DNA from: Bolinopsis microptera
Taxonomy: Eukaryota > Ctenophora > Tentaculata > Lobata > Bolinopsidae
Direction: 5' to 3'
DNA length: 64,000 nucleotides
Assembly (NCBI RefSeq): GCF_026151205.1
Contig: NC_087078.1
Location: 7,580,675-7,644,674 of the forward strand
This document shows positions 21,950 through 31,011 of this stretch, one piece after another. Within the stretch, counting starts at the first letter, position 1. Each line of letters begins with the position of its first letter. The position numbers were made by a program, and so were the translations under genes. The notes under the pieces are model-generated. The model was not told where the DNA came from. It worked only from the letters and a program-made list of their open reading frames with translations, and made no database searches.

Positions 21950-23752
21950 ATGATTAGTATTCTGCTAAGTCTAACAGAAACAGCACTCATTTCATCACAA
22001 CTAGAACCCTTAGCCAATTGTTGCAAGCTCATTAAGGATATTGACTTTGTTCAATTCAGTAACAGAATTGACACACTTGGCCAATTTGACCAACGCCTTC
22101 AGCACCTCCTCCTAAAAGACCAGCCCTGGAAATCCTTAGACTCAGATATAAAGCTCCTTTCAGACCAGTTGGCCACTACCCTAGATAAATCACCCACACC
22201 ACCACTCAACACCACAATTGAAAACCTCACAACTTCCTTACAAACTCATGACAAGACTTTCCACTCACTCACCAACCAACTAAATGAACTCAAACAGCAA
22301 GTCACATCCCTATCATCAGACATGACCACCTCACCAACATCAGATCAATCTGAAAAGCTCCTTGAACGGGTGTCACAAGAGCTCAGAGAGGTATGCAAGC
22401 AGGAGCTGAAGCAATCAACAGCAAATCTGCAGCATTCCTCAGAGCATCCACTGACCCTCCCTGGATTACAAGAGCTCAACACCCAGGTTGTAACCCAGCT
22501 GCCCCCACACAGTCGCCCGCCTGTCTCTAAACACACTCTCGATTTTATTGATGAAGAGACAGAGAAGGATCTCATAGAAATGCTTGATTCTCGCACATCT
22601 GAGTTCAAGAATGAGAATGGACGATCTGTTCTGGCTTTTGGAGAAAGATATCACTACACTGGCACAAAATCATCACCCTCATCCGACCAACTCCCAGACC
22701 AACTCCAATCACTCATAACACAACTGAACAATGATCATCCAAACTCTCCACCTGTCAACAGCATTCTCATCAATCGGTATGATGGTCACTCAAGCTTCCT
22801 TCCACAACACTCAGACAACGAACCCCTCATTCACCCTGACTCATCAGTACACACACTTTCACTAGGTCACCATTGCACAGTCACTTTCAGCAAGACTGGC
22901 ACCACAGAACCCTATCACAACCAGTCTTGTCCACCACGATCACTATACACTATGACCAGGGCAAGTCAGGATTTGTACGAACACAGAATTGAATCAGGAT
23001 CTGTCGACTCCGGTGTTCGATACTCTGTGACCCTCAGATCTGTTAGTGCTCTAAACCGTGCTTCTACATGCATCATGGGAGATTCGAACACTGGTGGACT
23101 TAAATTTGGACTTGATCCTAAGAGATCCTTTGGAAAGTTCCTTCCTGGAAAACAAGTCTTCGCACCTACTGTAGAGCACATTGACCCATACGAATCCTGC
23201 GGCTACAAAAACACTGTCATTCTCTGCGGACTCAATGATATTAGGCAGGATAATGTCAAAACTCCATCTGACATCAAACAAGTGTTCAATAAATTTACTA
23301 GTAAAATTGCTGAAATTCAAGCTGTCAATAAAAAAACTAATGTTTATATATGTCCGCTGCTGCCAACTAAATGTATTGATTTAAATAGAAGAGTCAATTT
23401 CTTTAACTATCTGATTCAAACCCAGCTTCTCCCTTTCAACTTTGGTGTGAGACTGGTAGAAGGGTTTCCAAGCTTTGCTGATGAGAACGGGCTATTAAGC
23501 CAACACTTGTCAAAAAGGTTGACGAAGTTCCAGAAACCTGATTACTTACACCTCAATTGGAGGGGGGTTGCAAAATTAGCAGCAATCATTAAAAATACTA
23601 TTCTTCTTAGAGTTAATGGTGGTCGAGACAGACGCAGAGCTGGACGAGGGGGGAATCAGGTGGACTCCACATCATTTCGTGACATAACTGCACGCTCTCT
23701 TCCTGCTGATAAACGAGTATCTGGTGCTCCTGACGGCTACCAACCGTCATGA
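21950..23752 (+). CDS. LINE B ORF1b: coiled coil, AlkB-like dioxygenase and SGNH hydrolase
   Basis: 600 residues. Residues about 1-175 are helical, coiled-coil-like. Residues about 195-365 resemble the AlkB 2-oxoglutarate/Fe(II) dioxygenase fold: LINRYDGHSSFLPQHSDNE gives the HxD iron ligands (H287, D289). LYEHRI supplies the distal histidine (H345), and GVRYSVTLR the RxSxTxR 2OG-binding arginines (R357, R363). Residues about 370-580 form an SGNH/GDSL hydrolase: GDSN (block I, S379), CGLND (block III, N429) and DYLHLNWRG (block V, D531 and H534). The C-terminus is basic (RDRRRAGRGG). All key catalytic positions of both enzymes are present. An esterase domain in CR1-group ORF1 is known; an AlkB domain beside it is, to my knowledge, unusual. 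It overlaps the next ORF by 4 bases (ATGA). Confidence 0.82.
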   Translation: MISILLSLTETALISSQLEPLANCCKLIKDIDFVQFSNRIDTLGQFDQRLQHLLLKDQPWKSLDSDIKLLSDQLATTLDKSPTPPLNTTIENLTTSLQTHDKTFHSLTNQLNELKQQVTSLSSDMTTSPTSDQSEKLLERVSQELREVCKQELKQSTANLQHSSEHPLTLPGLQELNTQVVTQLPPHSRPPVSKHTLDFIDEETEKDLIEMLDSRTSEFKNENGRSVLAFGERYHYTGTKSSPSSDQLPDQLQSLITQLNNDHPNSPPVNSILINRYDGHSSFLPQHSDNEPLIHPDSSVHTLSLGHHCTVTFSKTGTTEPYHNQSCPPRSLYTMTRASQDLYEHRIESGSVDSGVRYSVTLRSVSALNRASTCIMGDSNTGGLKFGLDPKRSFGKFLPGKQVFAPTVEHIDPYESCGYKNTVILCGLNDIRQDNVKTPSDIKQVFNKFTSKIAEIQAVNKKTNVYICPLLPTKCIDLNRRVNFFNYLIQTQLLPFNFGVRLVEGFPSFADENGLLSQHLSKRLTKFQKPDYLHLNWRGVAKLAAIIKNTILLRVNGGRDRRRAGRGGNQVDSTSFRDITARSLPADKRVSGAPDGYQPS

Positions 23753-24894
23753 CTACTCTAACTAAAGAGGTATGTAAACACTGCTGCAAGGGTATCTATG
23801 TGGGCCAAGCCATAGTCGAGTGTTCCGAATGTAACCATGCAACTCATCATAAATGCTACAATATTGTCAATACCGATTTATGCGGTAACTTTCTCTGCAA
23901 TACATGTGTAAATCTTGCTGTAAAACGATACAACCCGTTCAAATATGATATTTCCGACGAAGAAATCGATCTAGACGATACGATAACTAAGCTCTCGCAA
24001 ATTTTAAACAGTTGTTCTCAGCTTAACAGAAGTCAAATTAATCAAACTCTAGAAACTTTAACCGAAGGTCAAATGTCAATGATGTTTCAAAACATAGACG
24101 GTAACAAAAGTAACTTTGATACTATGTGTATAGATCTTCGCCGATATAACAAAAAGTTTTCCATAATTGCACTTGCTGAAACAAATGTAGGACCTGAATT
24201 AAGTAGTTTGTATCAATTAACCGAATACAATAGTTTTTACCAAGCAACCTTTCGAGAGAAAAAGAAGGGCACCGGAGTTGCAATTTATATCCACCAGTCA
24301 CTAAATGCAACAATCGATAATACCCTCTCCTATGTGAGTGAAAACCTAGAAATCCTATTTTTAAGATTCAACAGTGGTAACTCAAGCACCTTTGTTGGAG
24401 TTTTATACCGCCCTCCGAGTGGCAATTTTGACTTAGCGCTAAGTGAACTAGCCGACACTCTGGACAAAGTCCCCAGACACTCGTATATAGCTGGTGACTT
24501 TAACATCAATCTTCACGGCGACAGCAACAAGGTTGCTAAATATGAACACGTTCTTTACAGTCGAGGCTTCTATCCTCTCATATCTGTAATGACCCATGAA
24601 AAACCCGGCTGTATTCCTTCATGCATCGATAACATCATTACCAATGATTTAGACAACATTATAACATCTGGCACATTCAAAGACAAAATCACACATCATC
24701 ACCCCATATTCTTAGCACTCAACACACACCTTGACCAGAACGATTGCAAGATTAAGTATGAACAGTTTTATGACTACTGTAACTCTAACGTAGATAAGTT
24801 CACCGACAAACTATCCAATAGTCTTGATAACACTGTAATAAATTGTTTTGATACCTTTGCTGACACATTTAACGTTGCTTTTGACGAATGTTAA
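23749..24894 (+). CDS. LINE B ORF2 N-terminal part: zinc finger and APE-type endonuclease
   Basis: Overlaps the previous ORF at ATGA, suggesting re-initiation. Residues about 5-55 are a PHD-like zinc finger (CKHCC ... CSECNHATHHKC ... CNTC). From about residue 105 an apurinic-endonuclease-like domain follows: FQNIDGNKSNFD, LAETNVG, GVLYRPPSGN, AGDFNINL, CIDNIITND and THHHPIF. The final box usually reads SDH; here the Asp position is His, which may matter for activity or may be a clade feature. The frame ends at an inserted (TAAA)n sequence just after FNVAFDEC, before the linker to the RT. Confidence 0.8.
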   Translation: MTTLTKEVCKHCCKGIYVGQAIVECSECNHATHHKCYNIVNTDLCGNFLCNTCVNLAVKRYNPFKYDISDEEIDLDDTITKLSQILNSCSQLNRSQINQTLETLTEGQMSMMFQNIDGNKSNFDTMCIDLRRYNKKFSIIALAETNVGPELSSLYQLTEYNSFYQATFREKKKGTGVAIYIHQSLNATIDNTLSYVSENLEILFLRFNSGNSSTFVGVLYRPPSGNFDLALSELADTLDKVPRHSYIAGDFNINLHGDSNKVAKYEHVLYSRGFYPLISVMTHEKPGCIPSCIDNIITNDLDNIITSGTFKDKITHHHPIFLALNTHLDQNDCKIKYEQFYDYCNSNVDKFTDKLSNSLDNTVINCFDTFADTFNVAFDEC

Positions 24895-25369
24895 ATAAAT
24901 AAATAAATAAATAAAGTCAATTTTTACAGCACAGCAATATATATCTAAATATCAGATCCTCTGTAATCATAATGTATAAAAAAAGGAGCTTTTCTCTGTG
25001 CTGAAGGATGAATCAAGGCAGATCATGGTTCTGTTAGCAGGCCACCCTAGTTATGGACAATACATATATATAAAATAATTAAATTATAATTTTAAAATTG
25101 TGTCAAGATTGAACTAAAACATAACTCAGGGTAAAATAGACGTATTCCCTTCGTCAAATTAACTATTTACAATACTAAACTTAAACGAACTCCGGGTAAA
25201 ATAAACGTAATCCCTTTGTCAAACTTGCTATTTACAATAAGTTAATAAATTAATACGGTTGAAAATTATGTCATATTCAATAACAATGTAGCATCAATAT
25301 AATTGATACAAATGAGGAGCATACAGTGAGAATTGCACATAACAGGAGGACTGGAGGTATGGAGCAATA
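24895..25369 (-). mobile_element. small insertion between endonuclease and RT of LINE B
   Basis: About 470 bp that breaks ORF2. It begins with (TAAA)n, so on the minus strand it would end in a (TTTA)n tail like a short LINE or SINE. Inside is an imperfect direct repeat (cgggtaaaatagacgta / cgggtaaaataaacgta) about 67 bp apart at 25130-25245. No coding potential. The exact right border lies between about 25340 and 25385. Confidence 0.5.
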
Positions 25370-27604
25370 ATGATTGACAGTGCACCTTTCCACTGTTTCA
25401 AGTTAGAAACCCCGAAATGTACAAAACGCACTATGCAAAACAATCCATGGATTACACCAGCAATTATAACATCAATAAATCACTGTCACGAACTATACGA
25501 AAACTGGGTCAAAGCTCGCAAAGTCAAGTGCAATCTAGGAGATACTGACACAAAAGGTGGCTTCTGTCACTGCGCAGTATGTAACAAAAAGCGCAGTGAG
25601 TACTTAACTTATAAATATTATAGAAAAGAACTCAAAGTTATACGTGAAAAGGCTCAAACTTCGTACAATATGGGTAAATTTAATGAAGTTCAAGGTGACA
25701 GTAAGAAAACATGGCAACTAATCAATAAGATACGCGGCAAAGGGAAACGAGAAATTAAACCCCCGTTTGTTATTAATAATGAGAAAATAATGAACCGTAG
25801 AATTATAGCTAACGAATTTAATAATTACTTTGTATCTCTTGCCCCTAAGTTGAATGAATCATACAGTACAACCGGTCAAATTAGACTAAGTCCAATTCAA
25901 TGCTTTACGGACTACTTACCAAGGCCAAATACCTCAAGTATATTTCTCAGCGATTGTACACCAGAAGAAATAGAGAAAATCATTAGCGAACTCAAGAATG
26001 GAAAAGCTAGTGACATCCCTATTCACGTCATCAAACGAACGTCTAAGATTATAAGCCCACTCCTGTCAGTATTATTTAATGAACACATGAGAAATGGAAC
26101 TTTTCCAGACCGACTGAAAATTGGTAAAATTAGCCCTATATACAAAAAAGACGGTACAGAATATCTCGAAAACTATAGGCCAGTATCTACCCTAGCTGTG
26201 TTCGGAAAGTTATTTGAGAAAGTAATCTACTCCCGTTTGTACAGTTTTCTTGTGTCGCAGAACGTTTTGTTTGAGAACCAGTTTGGTTTTAGGAAGAGTC
26301 ACTCAACTAACCACGCCCTTAATTACTCAGTTGACTATGTAAACTCCCATATAAAGGAAAAGCAACATGTATTAGGTATCTTTATTGACTTATCAAAGGC
26401 ATTTGACACTATCAGTCACGATAAACTTCTCATAAAACTTGACAAATATGGTATAAGAGGTAACGCAAACGAGCTTATTGGAAGTTACCTATCTAACAGA
26501 CAGCAGTACGTTTCAGTTTTAGGTGAGGAATCTGATAAACTCCCTCTTATTTGTGGAGTACCACAAGGTAGTGTTTTAGGACCGCTACTGTTTATAATTT
26601 ACATAAACGATATCTATAACTCATCAGACCTAGGAAAATTTATACTTTTCGCTGATGACACCAATATATTTGTAGTCGACAAATCTGTCCAGAATCTCTA
26701 CCAAAAAGCTAATACTATAATGAATTCTGTTTACAATTATATGAAATGCAATCTTCTCCACATTAACATCAAGAAATGCTGTTACATTCACTTTACACCA
26801 GGAAAGAAGGATGTAACTAGTAGTAGTAGTAATAGTAATGATCTTATTTTAACGTTGAATAACACAGTCATTAAACGTGTTGATGAAACTAAATTCCTCG
26901 GTGTTATTATAGATAAAAACCTTAACTGGAAACCTCATACTGCATATCTTAGTTCTAAATTAAAGTGTGAAGTCGGTAAACTCTGCCGTATGAGAAGATT
27001 TATACCTAAAGAGCTGTATAATGACCTCTACCACACCCTCTTCGAATCTCATCTAGGATATGGGATCTCAGTGTGGGGAGGCATATCGAACAATAGGCTT
27101 GAACCAATATTTAAAATTCAAAAAAAGTGCACTCGTATTCTATTTGGTGATCAAGAGGCATACAGTAATAAGTTCAAAACATGTGCTAGAACCCGCCCAA
27201 TTGGATCCCAAAAACTTGGAGCCGACTTCTATAAACGAGAATCAAGTAAACCCCTTCTCAGCAGAAACAAAATACTCTGCGTGCATAATTTGTATAAGTA
27301 CCACTGTCTACTTGAAATGTTTAAAATAATCAAACTTCACACTCCAATACCGATGTACAATTTATTTCAAAAGTCACCCCGACGTGATAACTACTTTATT
27401 AACCCCGCTGCAACCAATTTGTTTGTATATAAAACCTCGAATATGTGGAATAAATTCCTTAAACCTTCTAGTAAGATTGACTTCTCGTCCCCAATTGCAC
27501 TTGTTAAAGGTCGCATTAAAACTATGCTACTCAATGCTCAAAAAGCTGGAAACACTGATGAATGGTCAGAACTCAACTTTGATGGAAATGACATGTGCCT
27601 ATAA
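25370..27604 (+). CDS. LINE B ORF2 C-terminal part: reverse transcriptase
   Basis: 744 residues beginning inside the endonuclease-RT linker (NNPWITPAIITSINHCHELY). RT motifs in order: NYRPVSTLAVFGKLFEKVIY, FGFRKSHSTNHAL, FIDLSKAFDTISH, GVPQGSVLGPLLF, and the catalytic box FADDTNIFV. Then KFLGVIIDKNLNWKPH and a C-terminal domain around LGYGISVWGG. Motif order and wording place it in the CR1/L2/jockey group. There are no internal stops. It would carry out target-primed reverse transcription if joined to the endonuclease. Confidence 0.9.
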   Translation: MIDSAPFHCFKLETPKCTKRTMQNNPWITPAIITSINHCHELYENWVKARKVKCNLGDTDTKGGFCHCAVCNKKRSEYLTYKYYRKELKVIREKAQTSYNMGKFNEVQGDSKKTWQLINKIRGKGKREIKPPFVINNEKIMNRRIIANEFNNYFVSLAPKLNESYSTTGQIRLSPIQCFTDYLPRPNTSSIFLSDCTPEEIEKIISELKNGKASDIPIHVIKRTSKIISPLLSVLFNEHMRNGTFPDRLKIGKISPIYKKDGTEYLENYRPVSTLAVFGKLFEKVIYSRLYSFLVSQNVLFENQFGFRKSHSTNHALNYSVDYVNSHIKEKQHVLGIFIDLSKAFDTISHDKLLIKLDKYGIRGNANELIGSYLSNRQQYVSVLGEESDKLPLICGVPQGSVLGPLLFIIYINDIYNSSDLGKFILFADDTNIFVVDKSVQNLYQKANTIMNSVYNYMKCNLLHINIKKCCYIHFTPGKKDVTSSSSNSNDLILTLNNTVIKRVDETKFLGVIIDKNLNWKPHTAYLSSKLKCEVGKLCRMRRFIPKELYNDLYHTLFESHLGYGISVWGGISNNRLEPIFKIQKKCTRILFGDQEAYSNKFKTCARTRPIGSQKLGADFYKRESSKPLLSRNKILCVHNLYKYHCLLEMFKIIKLHTPIPMYNLFQKSPRRDNYFINPAATNLFVYKTSNMWNKFLKPSSKIDFSSPIALVKGRIKTMLLNAQKAGNTDEWSELNFDGNDMCL

Positions 27605-29098
27605 TAAGAACATACAAACTAGTCCATATAGATTTCATACTACACACACAAAATAACACACACAATACACACCACAGTCAAACATAGAAACTATATATTC
27701 ACACATATAACACAGAACACTGATCAGCTCACCCGCTTTACACTAGTGTCTGGACTTGTCTGGAGTGTACGTCTGGAACGTGGGACGGACTCACAAATAT
27801 ATTGTGTAAACGTACGGCGCGAAACTTAAATATTGTATAACTCTATCATTTCATTACCCAGCGTGATTTACCGCGCCAGATTAATGAAATGACGCCGCGC
27901 TATATCCGTGAACCTACCGTCACTTATATCTTATATTTTATATTTCGTATCTCTTACTACGTAACGCGAAATTAAGTTGTATCACACTCCCGGTTTTGGA
28001 CCCCAATGTTAACCTTGCAGCAACTGTGTCAGCCCAATATACTCTAGAAGTATGATCACACTTATTTTAATGAACAAAAGACCCATAATTAATATAATCA
28101 GATACTCGTCAACAGCAGCAGTTTCCGTCCGTGTGATGTGTTGTCCTCCTCCTTTCTGTGTCCCCGTCGTTTTGTTTTGTGAAATGTATTGTAGTAGTGT
28201 TTTAATATTTAAATCGAACGCAACTCAATAGTTAATAATAACAAACACAAATACTATTTCAAATAATTGATTAATATCGATTTATACGAACCAAACATTA
28301 ATTATTTTTTAATAACCTTTTATATATGTGTTAAACGATCCAGGGCATATCTAAAATTCGATAATGAACTTCATATATTATTAGTGCCGCGTGCTGATAA
28401 ATATTCTGGGAATCAATCCACCCAATCGTGGCGATAACATATTTTTGTGCTTGGCCGGTTTTAGGTTTGAGTTTGTGCTCCAAAAGTGGTAAATCGGGTG
28501 CTAGTAAAGCTCTTGCAGGCAACTGGCTCCTTTTGCCAACTGCTTTTGGTTTAAGCGCGGACTCACATTTGGAACTGGCACTGGTATAATTGTAATATCC
28601 TACGAAGTCAGCATACTATATTATTTTGCAAAACTCGTTTAATATCTTGACAATATTTAAAGTTTATGGATTTAGGTTTAGGCGCGGCGCGCTGCTTATA
28701 TGTTATAGCTCATTCAGCTTCTGTTTTCAGCGATGTGTTGCTACACACTGTATAGAATGTGGAACAAGCGCGGTGCCGCGCCTAAGCAGCAAAAGAGTTA
28801 TTCATTTTAAAATTTATTTTTGTATCTCAAAAATGATGTAAAGTTTTTAATATGACGTAGAATTAAAGCTATTTCCGTACAGCCTAAGTGCTAAGCATGC
28901 TCGTTAGATAAACTATGAACAATGAACATAACATGCTAGCTTTCTTTATTTTTGTAAGTCGTGTCGGCTGACATCTTGGGTTGTACTGGATGTAACAAGT
29001 TTATTATCGGATGTCTACTTATATTTATTATGATATCATTATTCATTGTAATGGCAATAAAATTTAAATTTTGTTTTACTTAAAATTTTGTTTTACTT
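27605..29098 (+). mobile_element. LINE B 3' UTR and tail
   Basis: About 1.5 kb without a gene. The last 110 bp (from about 28985) match another copy at 33800-33895. The end is a duplicated 16-bp aaattttgttttactt unit, typical of the short tail repeats of CR1-group LINEs. The middle part may include other repeat fragments that I could not separate. Confidence 0.5.
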
Positions 29099-30100
29099 TG
29101 GGTCAAAGTCAAGGATTCGTCTTCCTCATCAACTGTTCTTGAGATAGGTGTGCCACAAGGTTCAATCCTTGGCCCCCTGCTATTCATAATGTACACCAAA
29201 GATCTTGAGAACATTGCAAGTATGCATGGGTGCTGTATTCATTTGTATGCTGATGACACCCAGCTGTATTTCACTCTTGATTCTGATGACCCATCACAGC
29301 TAGAGCACAATATGGAACACTGTATGTCTCATATCAAGAAATGGATGACAAACAATTTCCTTCAACTGAATTCTTCTAAGACTGAAGTCATCGTTATATC
29401 CTCTAAATTTGACTCAAAAAATATTCCAGCCTCTCTACAGATTGTTAAGGATCAAGAGCCACATGTTGTTAGTGGAACTGTGAAGAGTCTTGGGCTGTAT
29501 TTGGACAGTTATCTTTCAATGAGTGATCAGATTACGTCAGTGGTTCAAGCATGTAATATTCAGATCAGAAATTTGTGGTTTATTGCATCAAAACTGTCTT
29601 TTAACCTTAAGATTCAGCTTGTTCATGCTCTAGTACTCTCTAGAATTGATTATTGCAATAGCGTATATTTTGGACTGAGCTCTTATGATTTAAGTCGTTT
29701 ACAGAAGGTGCAAAATTCTGCTGTAAGATTTATTTTCGGGAGAGGAAGAAAGGCACACACTACTCCACTACTTAAGAAAGTTCATTTTCTACCAGTTAGA
29801 TTTAGAATAGATTTTAAGATTGCCCTACTTGCCTACAAGTGTTTAAATAATATAGCTCCTCCTTACTTAAAAGAGTTGATATCTCCTAGGCAGCAAAGTT
29901 TTAAAAATGTACGTCTTGATAATGATTATTTTTACCTTAGTTTTCCGCCCTCTCCTAACTATGTAAACACAGAGAAAGCTTTTAGTCACTGTGCAGTTAA
30001 AGTATTTAATTCCCTGCCATACGACATAAGATCAGCTGAGTCAGTTGCATCTTTCAAGACCAAACTTAAAACATACTTCTTTTCTCTAGCATTTGATTGA
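29099..30100 (+). pseudogene. LINE A reverse transcriptase, C-terminal half
   Basis: Starts WVKVKDSSSSS, then GVPQGSILGPLLF and the catalytic LYADDTQLYF. It continues with LQLNSSKTEV and the C-terminal RT block ending FSLAFD-stop. All RT motifs are intact, so apart from 5' truncation and the LINE B insertion this copy shows little decay. Confidence 0.88.
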
Positions 30101-30284
30101 TTTTGCATTTACATAGGTAAAATGAACTTGTCATGTCTAATTTTCAATTAAACTAAGCTCAGTTAATGTAAGAGCCGCTTTAGAAAGCACTGGAGTTTAT
30201 CTCCAGGATTAAATTATATCGAGTTATATGATTTAGCTATAAGGCGGTTTATAAAAGTTGTATTTATTATTATTATTATTATTC

Positions 30285-30690
30285 AGTATCAAAGGACGAT
30301 TGGACTGTGATACAAAAAATGTTGTGTACATAGTTAAAGATAATATTTGTAAGTTAAGTTATATAGGATGTACTTCAGACTCTTTAAAGGTTAGATTTAG
30401 GAACCATAAATCCCACATTAAAACCCAAAGAAGGACTTGTGAACTTTCCTGCCATTTTATAGATAATGAGATTTTGCACAATCTTGACCGTACCACCACT
30501 AAGTTGTTTACCAGTACTTTAAGTAAGGACATTAATGTTTCGATTATAGAGCAAGTTGACGTTGGGAATTTAGAGCAATGTGCCCAGGATCGGATAGACT
30601 AAGCATATGTAAACAAAGGGAGAACTTTTGGCAAAACCAGCTTAAAACTTTAAAGCACCACCCACCATAACTTGAATTGCTGAGTTACAT
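30285..30690 (+). pseudogene. Penelope GIY-YIG endonuclease, 3' part
   Basis: Continuation of the Penelope ORF after the nested LINE. It shows the GIY-YIG core (VVYIV ... LSYIGCTSDSLKVRFRNHKS), then a linker to a stop at 30600. The usual C-terminal WQNQLKTLKHHPP block follows in the next frame, so a frameshift separates them. GIY-YIG is the nuclease that nicks the target in canonical Penelope elements. Confidence 0.85.
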
Positions 30691-30869
30691 AAATTTCTAA
30701 ATTTTAAATTTCTTTTATTTGATTGATTGATGGATTGATATTTTGAATAAATTTACTAACATGTCTTTATATCAGGATGACTGTAAAGGTACATTTTACC
30801 GACATTTGAAGTCAAGGCGTTGTTTTGCTGATAGTTGTGGCTGACTTATAATATATATATATATATTTC

Positions 30870-30976
30870 GTTGCTGTACTCCTACACATTAAAAGTCGGT
30901 GTTGATTAGATCTTCAAAATAGTTCTTTGCATCATTTTATTAAACATCGTTATCTGAGATAAAATTGTTCTAAAAG

Positions 30977-31011
<35 letters not shown>

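Larger units (their letters stand above)
21061..29098 (+). mobile_element. LINE B, about 8 kb, CR1-group non-LTR retrotransposon with AlkB and SGNH domains
   Basis: Four open frames in order: PHD protein, AlkB-SGNH protein, PHD-endonuclease, reverse transcriptase. The 3' end is a repeated aaattttgttttactt unit (29075-29098) after gtttattatcggatgt. A second copy of this 3' end lies at about 33800-33895. Insertion is within LINE A (R-S-F | W-V-K). The element looks nearly full-length and recent: ORFs 1b, 2a and 2b have no internal stops, but a roughly 470-bp insertion separates endonuclease and RT. Confidence 0.85.
20188..30284 (+). mobile_element. LINE A, jockey/L2-like, 5'-truncated, inserted in the Penelope element
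   Basis: The element occupies 20188-21060 and 29099-30284, interrupted by LINE B. Its 3' end is a (TTA)n microsatellite tail at about 30262-30283, as in L2/CR1-group LINEs. The sequence tattc occurs at both borders, partly merging with the tail. The 5' end is truncated: the first residues (RDHFYKTRLQDS) already belong to the endonuclease-RT linker. After the ORF stop at 30100 there is a 3' UTR of about 160 bp. Confidence 0.85.
18143..30690 (+). mobile_element. Penelope-like element, split by a nested LINE
   Basis: The Penelope ORF runs 18143 to about 19370, continues in a shifted frame from about 19360 to 20187, and resumes at 30285. RT landmarks in order: FAPTPALPDYSKFRLN, ADKGSQYFFLDREDY, NPKAHKPEKNYPGL, SFDIEAMFPSI, KGTAMGP, then RYRDDVYVPWTHG in the second frame. 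After a Cys-rich linker (CFPCAKKCDLCK) comes the GIY-YIG nuclease: NVVYIV, then LSYIGCTSDSLKVRFRNH, at 30300-30420. Its C-terminus continues past another frameshift near 30600 (FWQNQLKTLKHHPP). The split is a LINE insertion after gtattc at 20187. Removing 20188-30284 leaves QVF followed by SIKGR in frame. The copy is inactive because of frameshifts. The 5' terminus is not defined. Confidence 0.85.
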
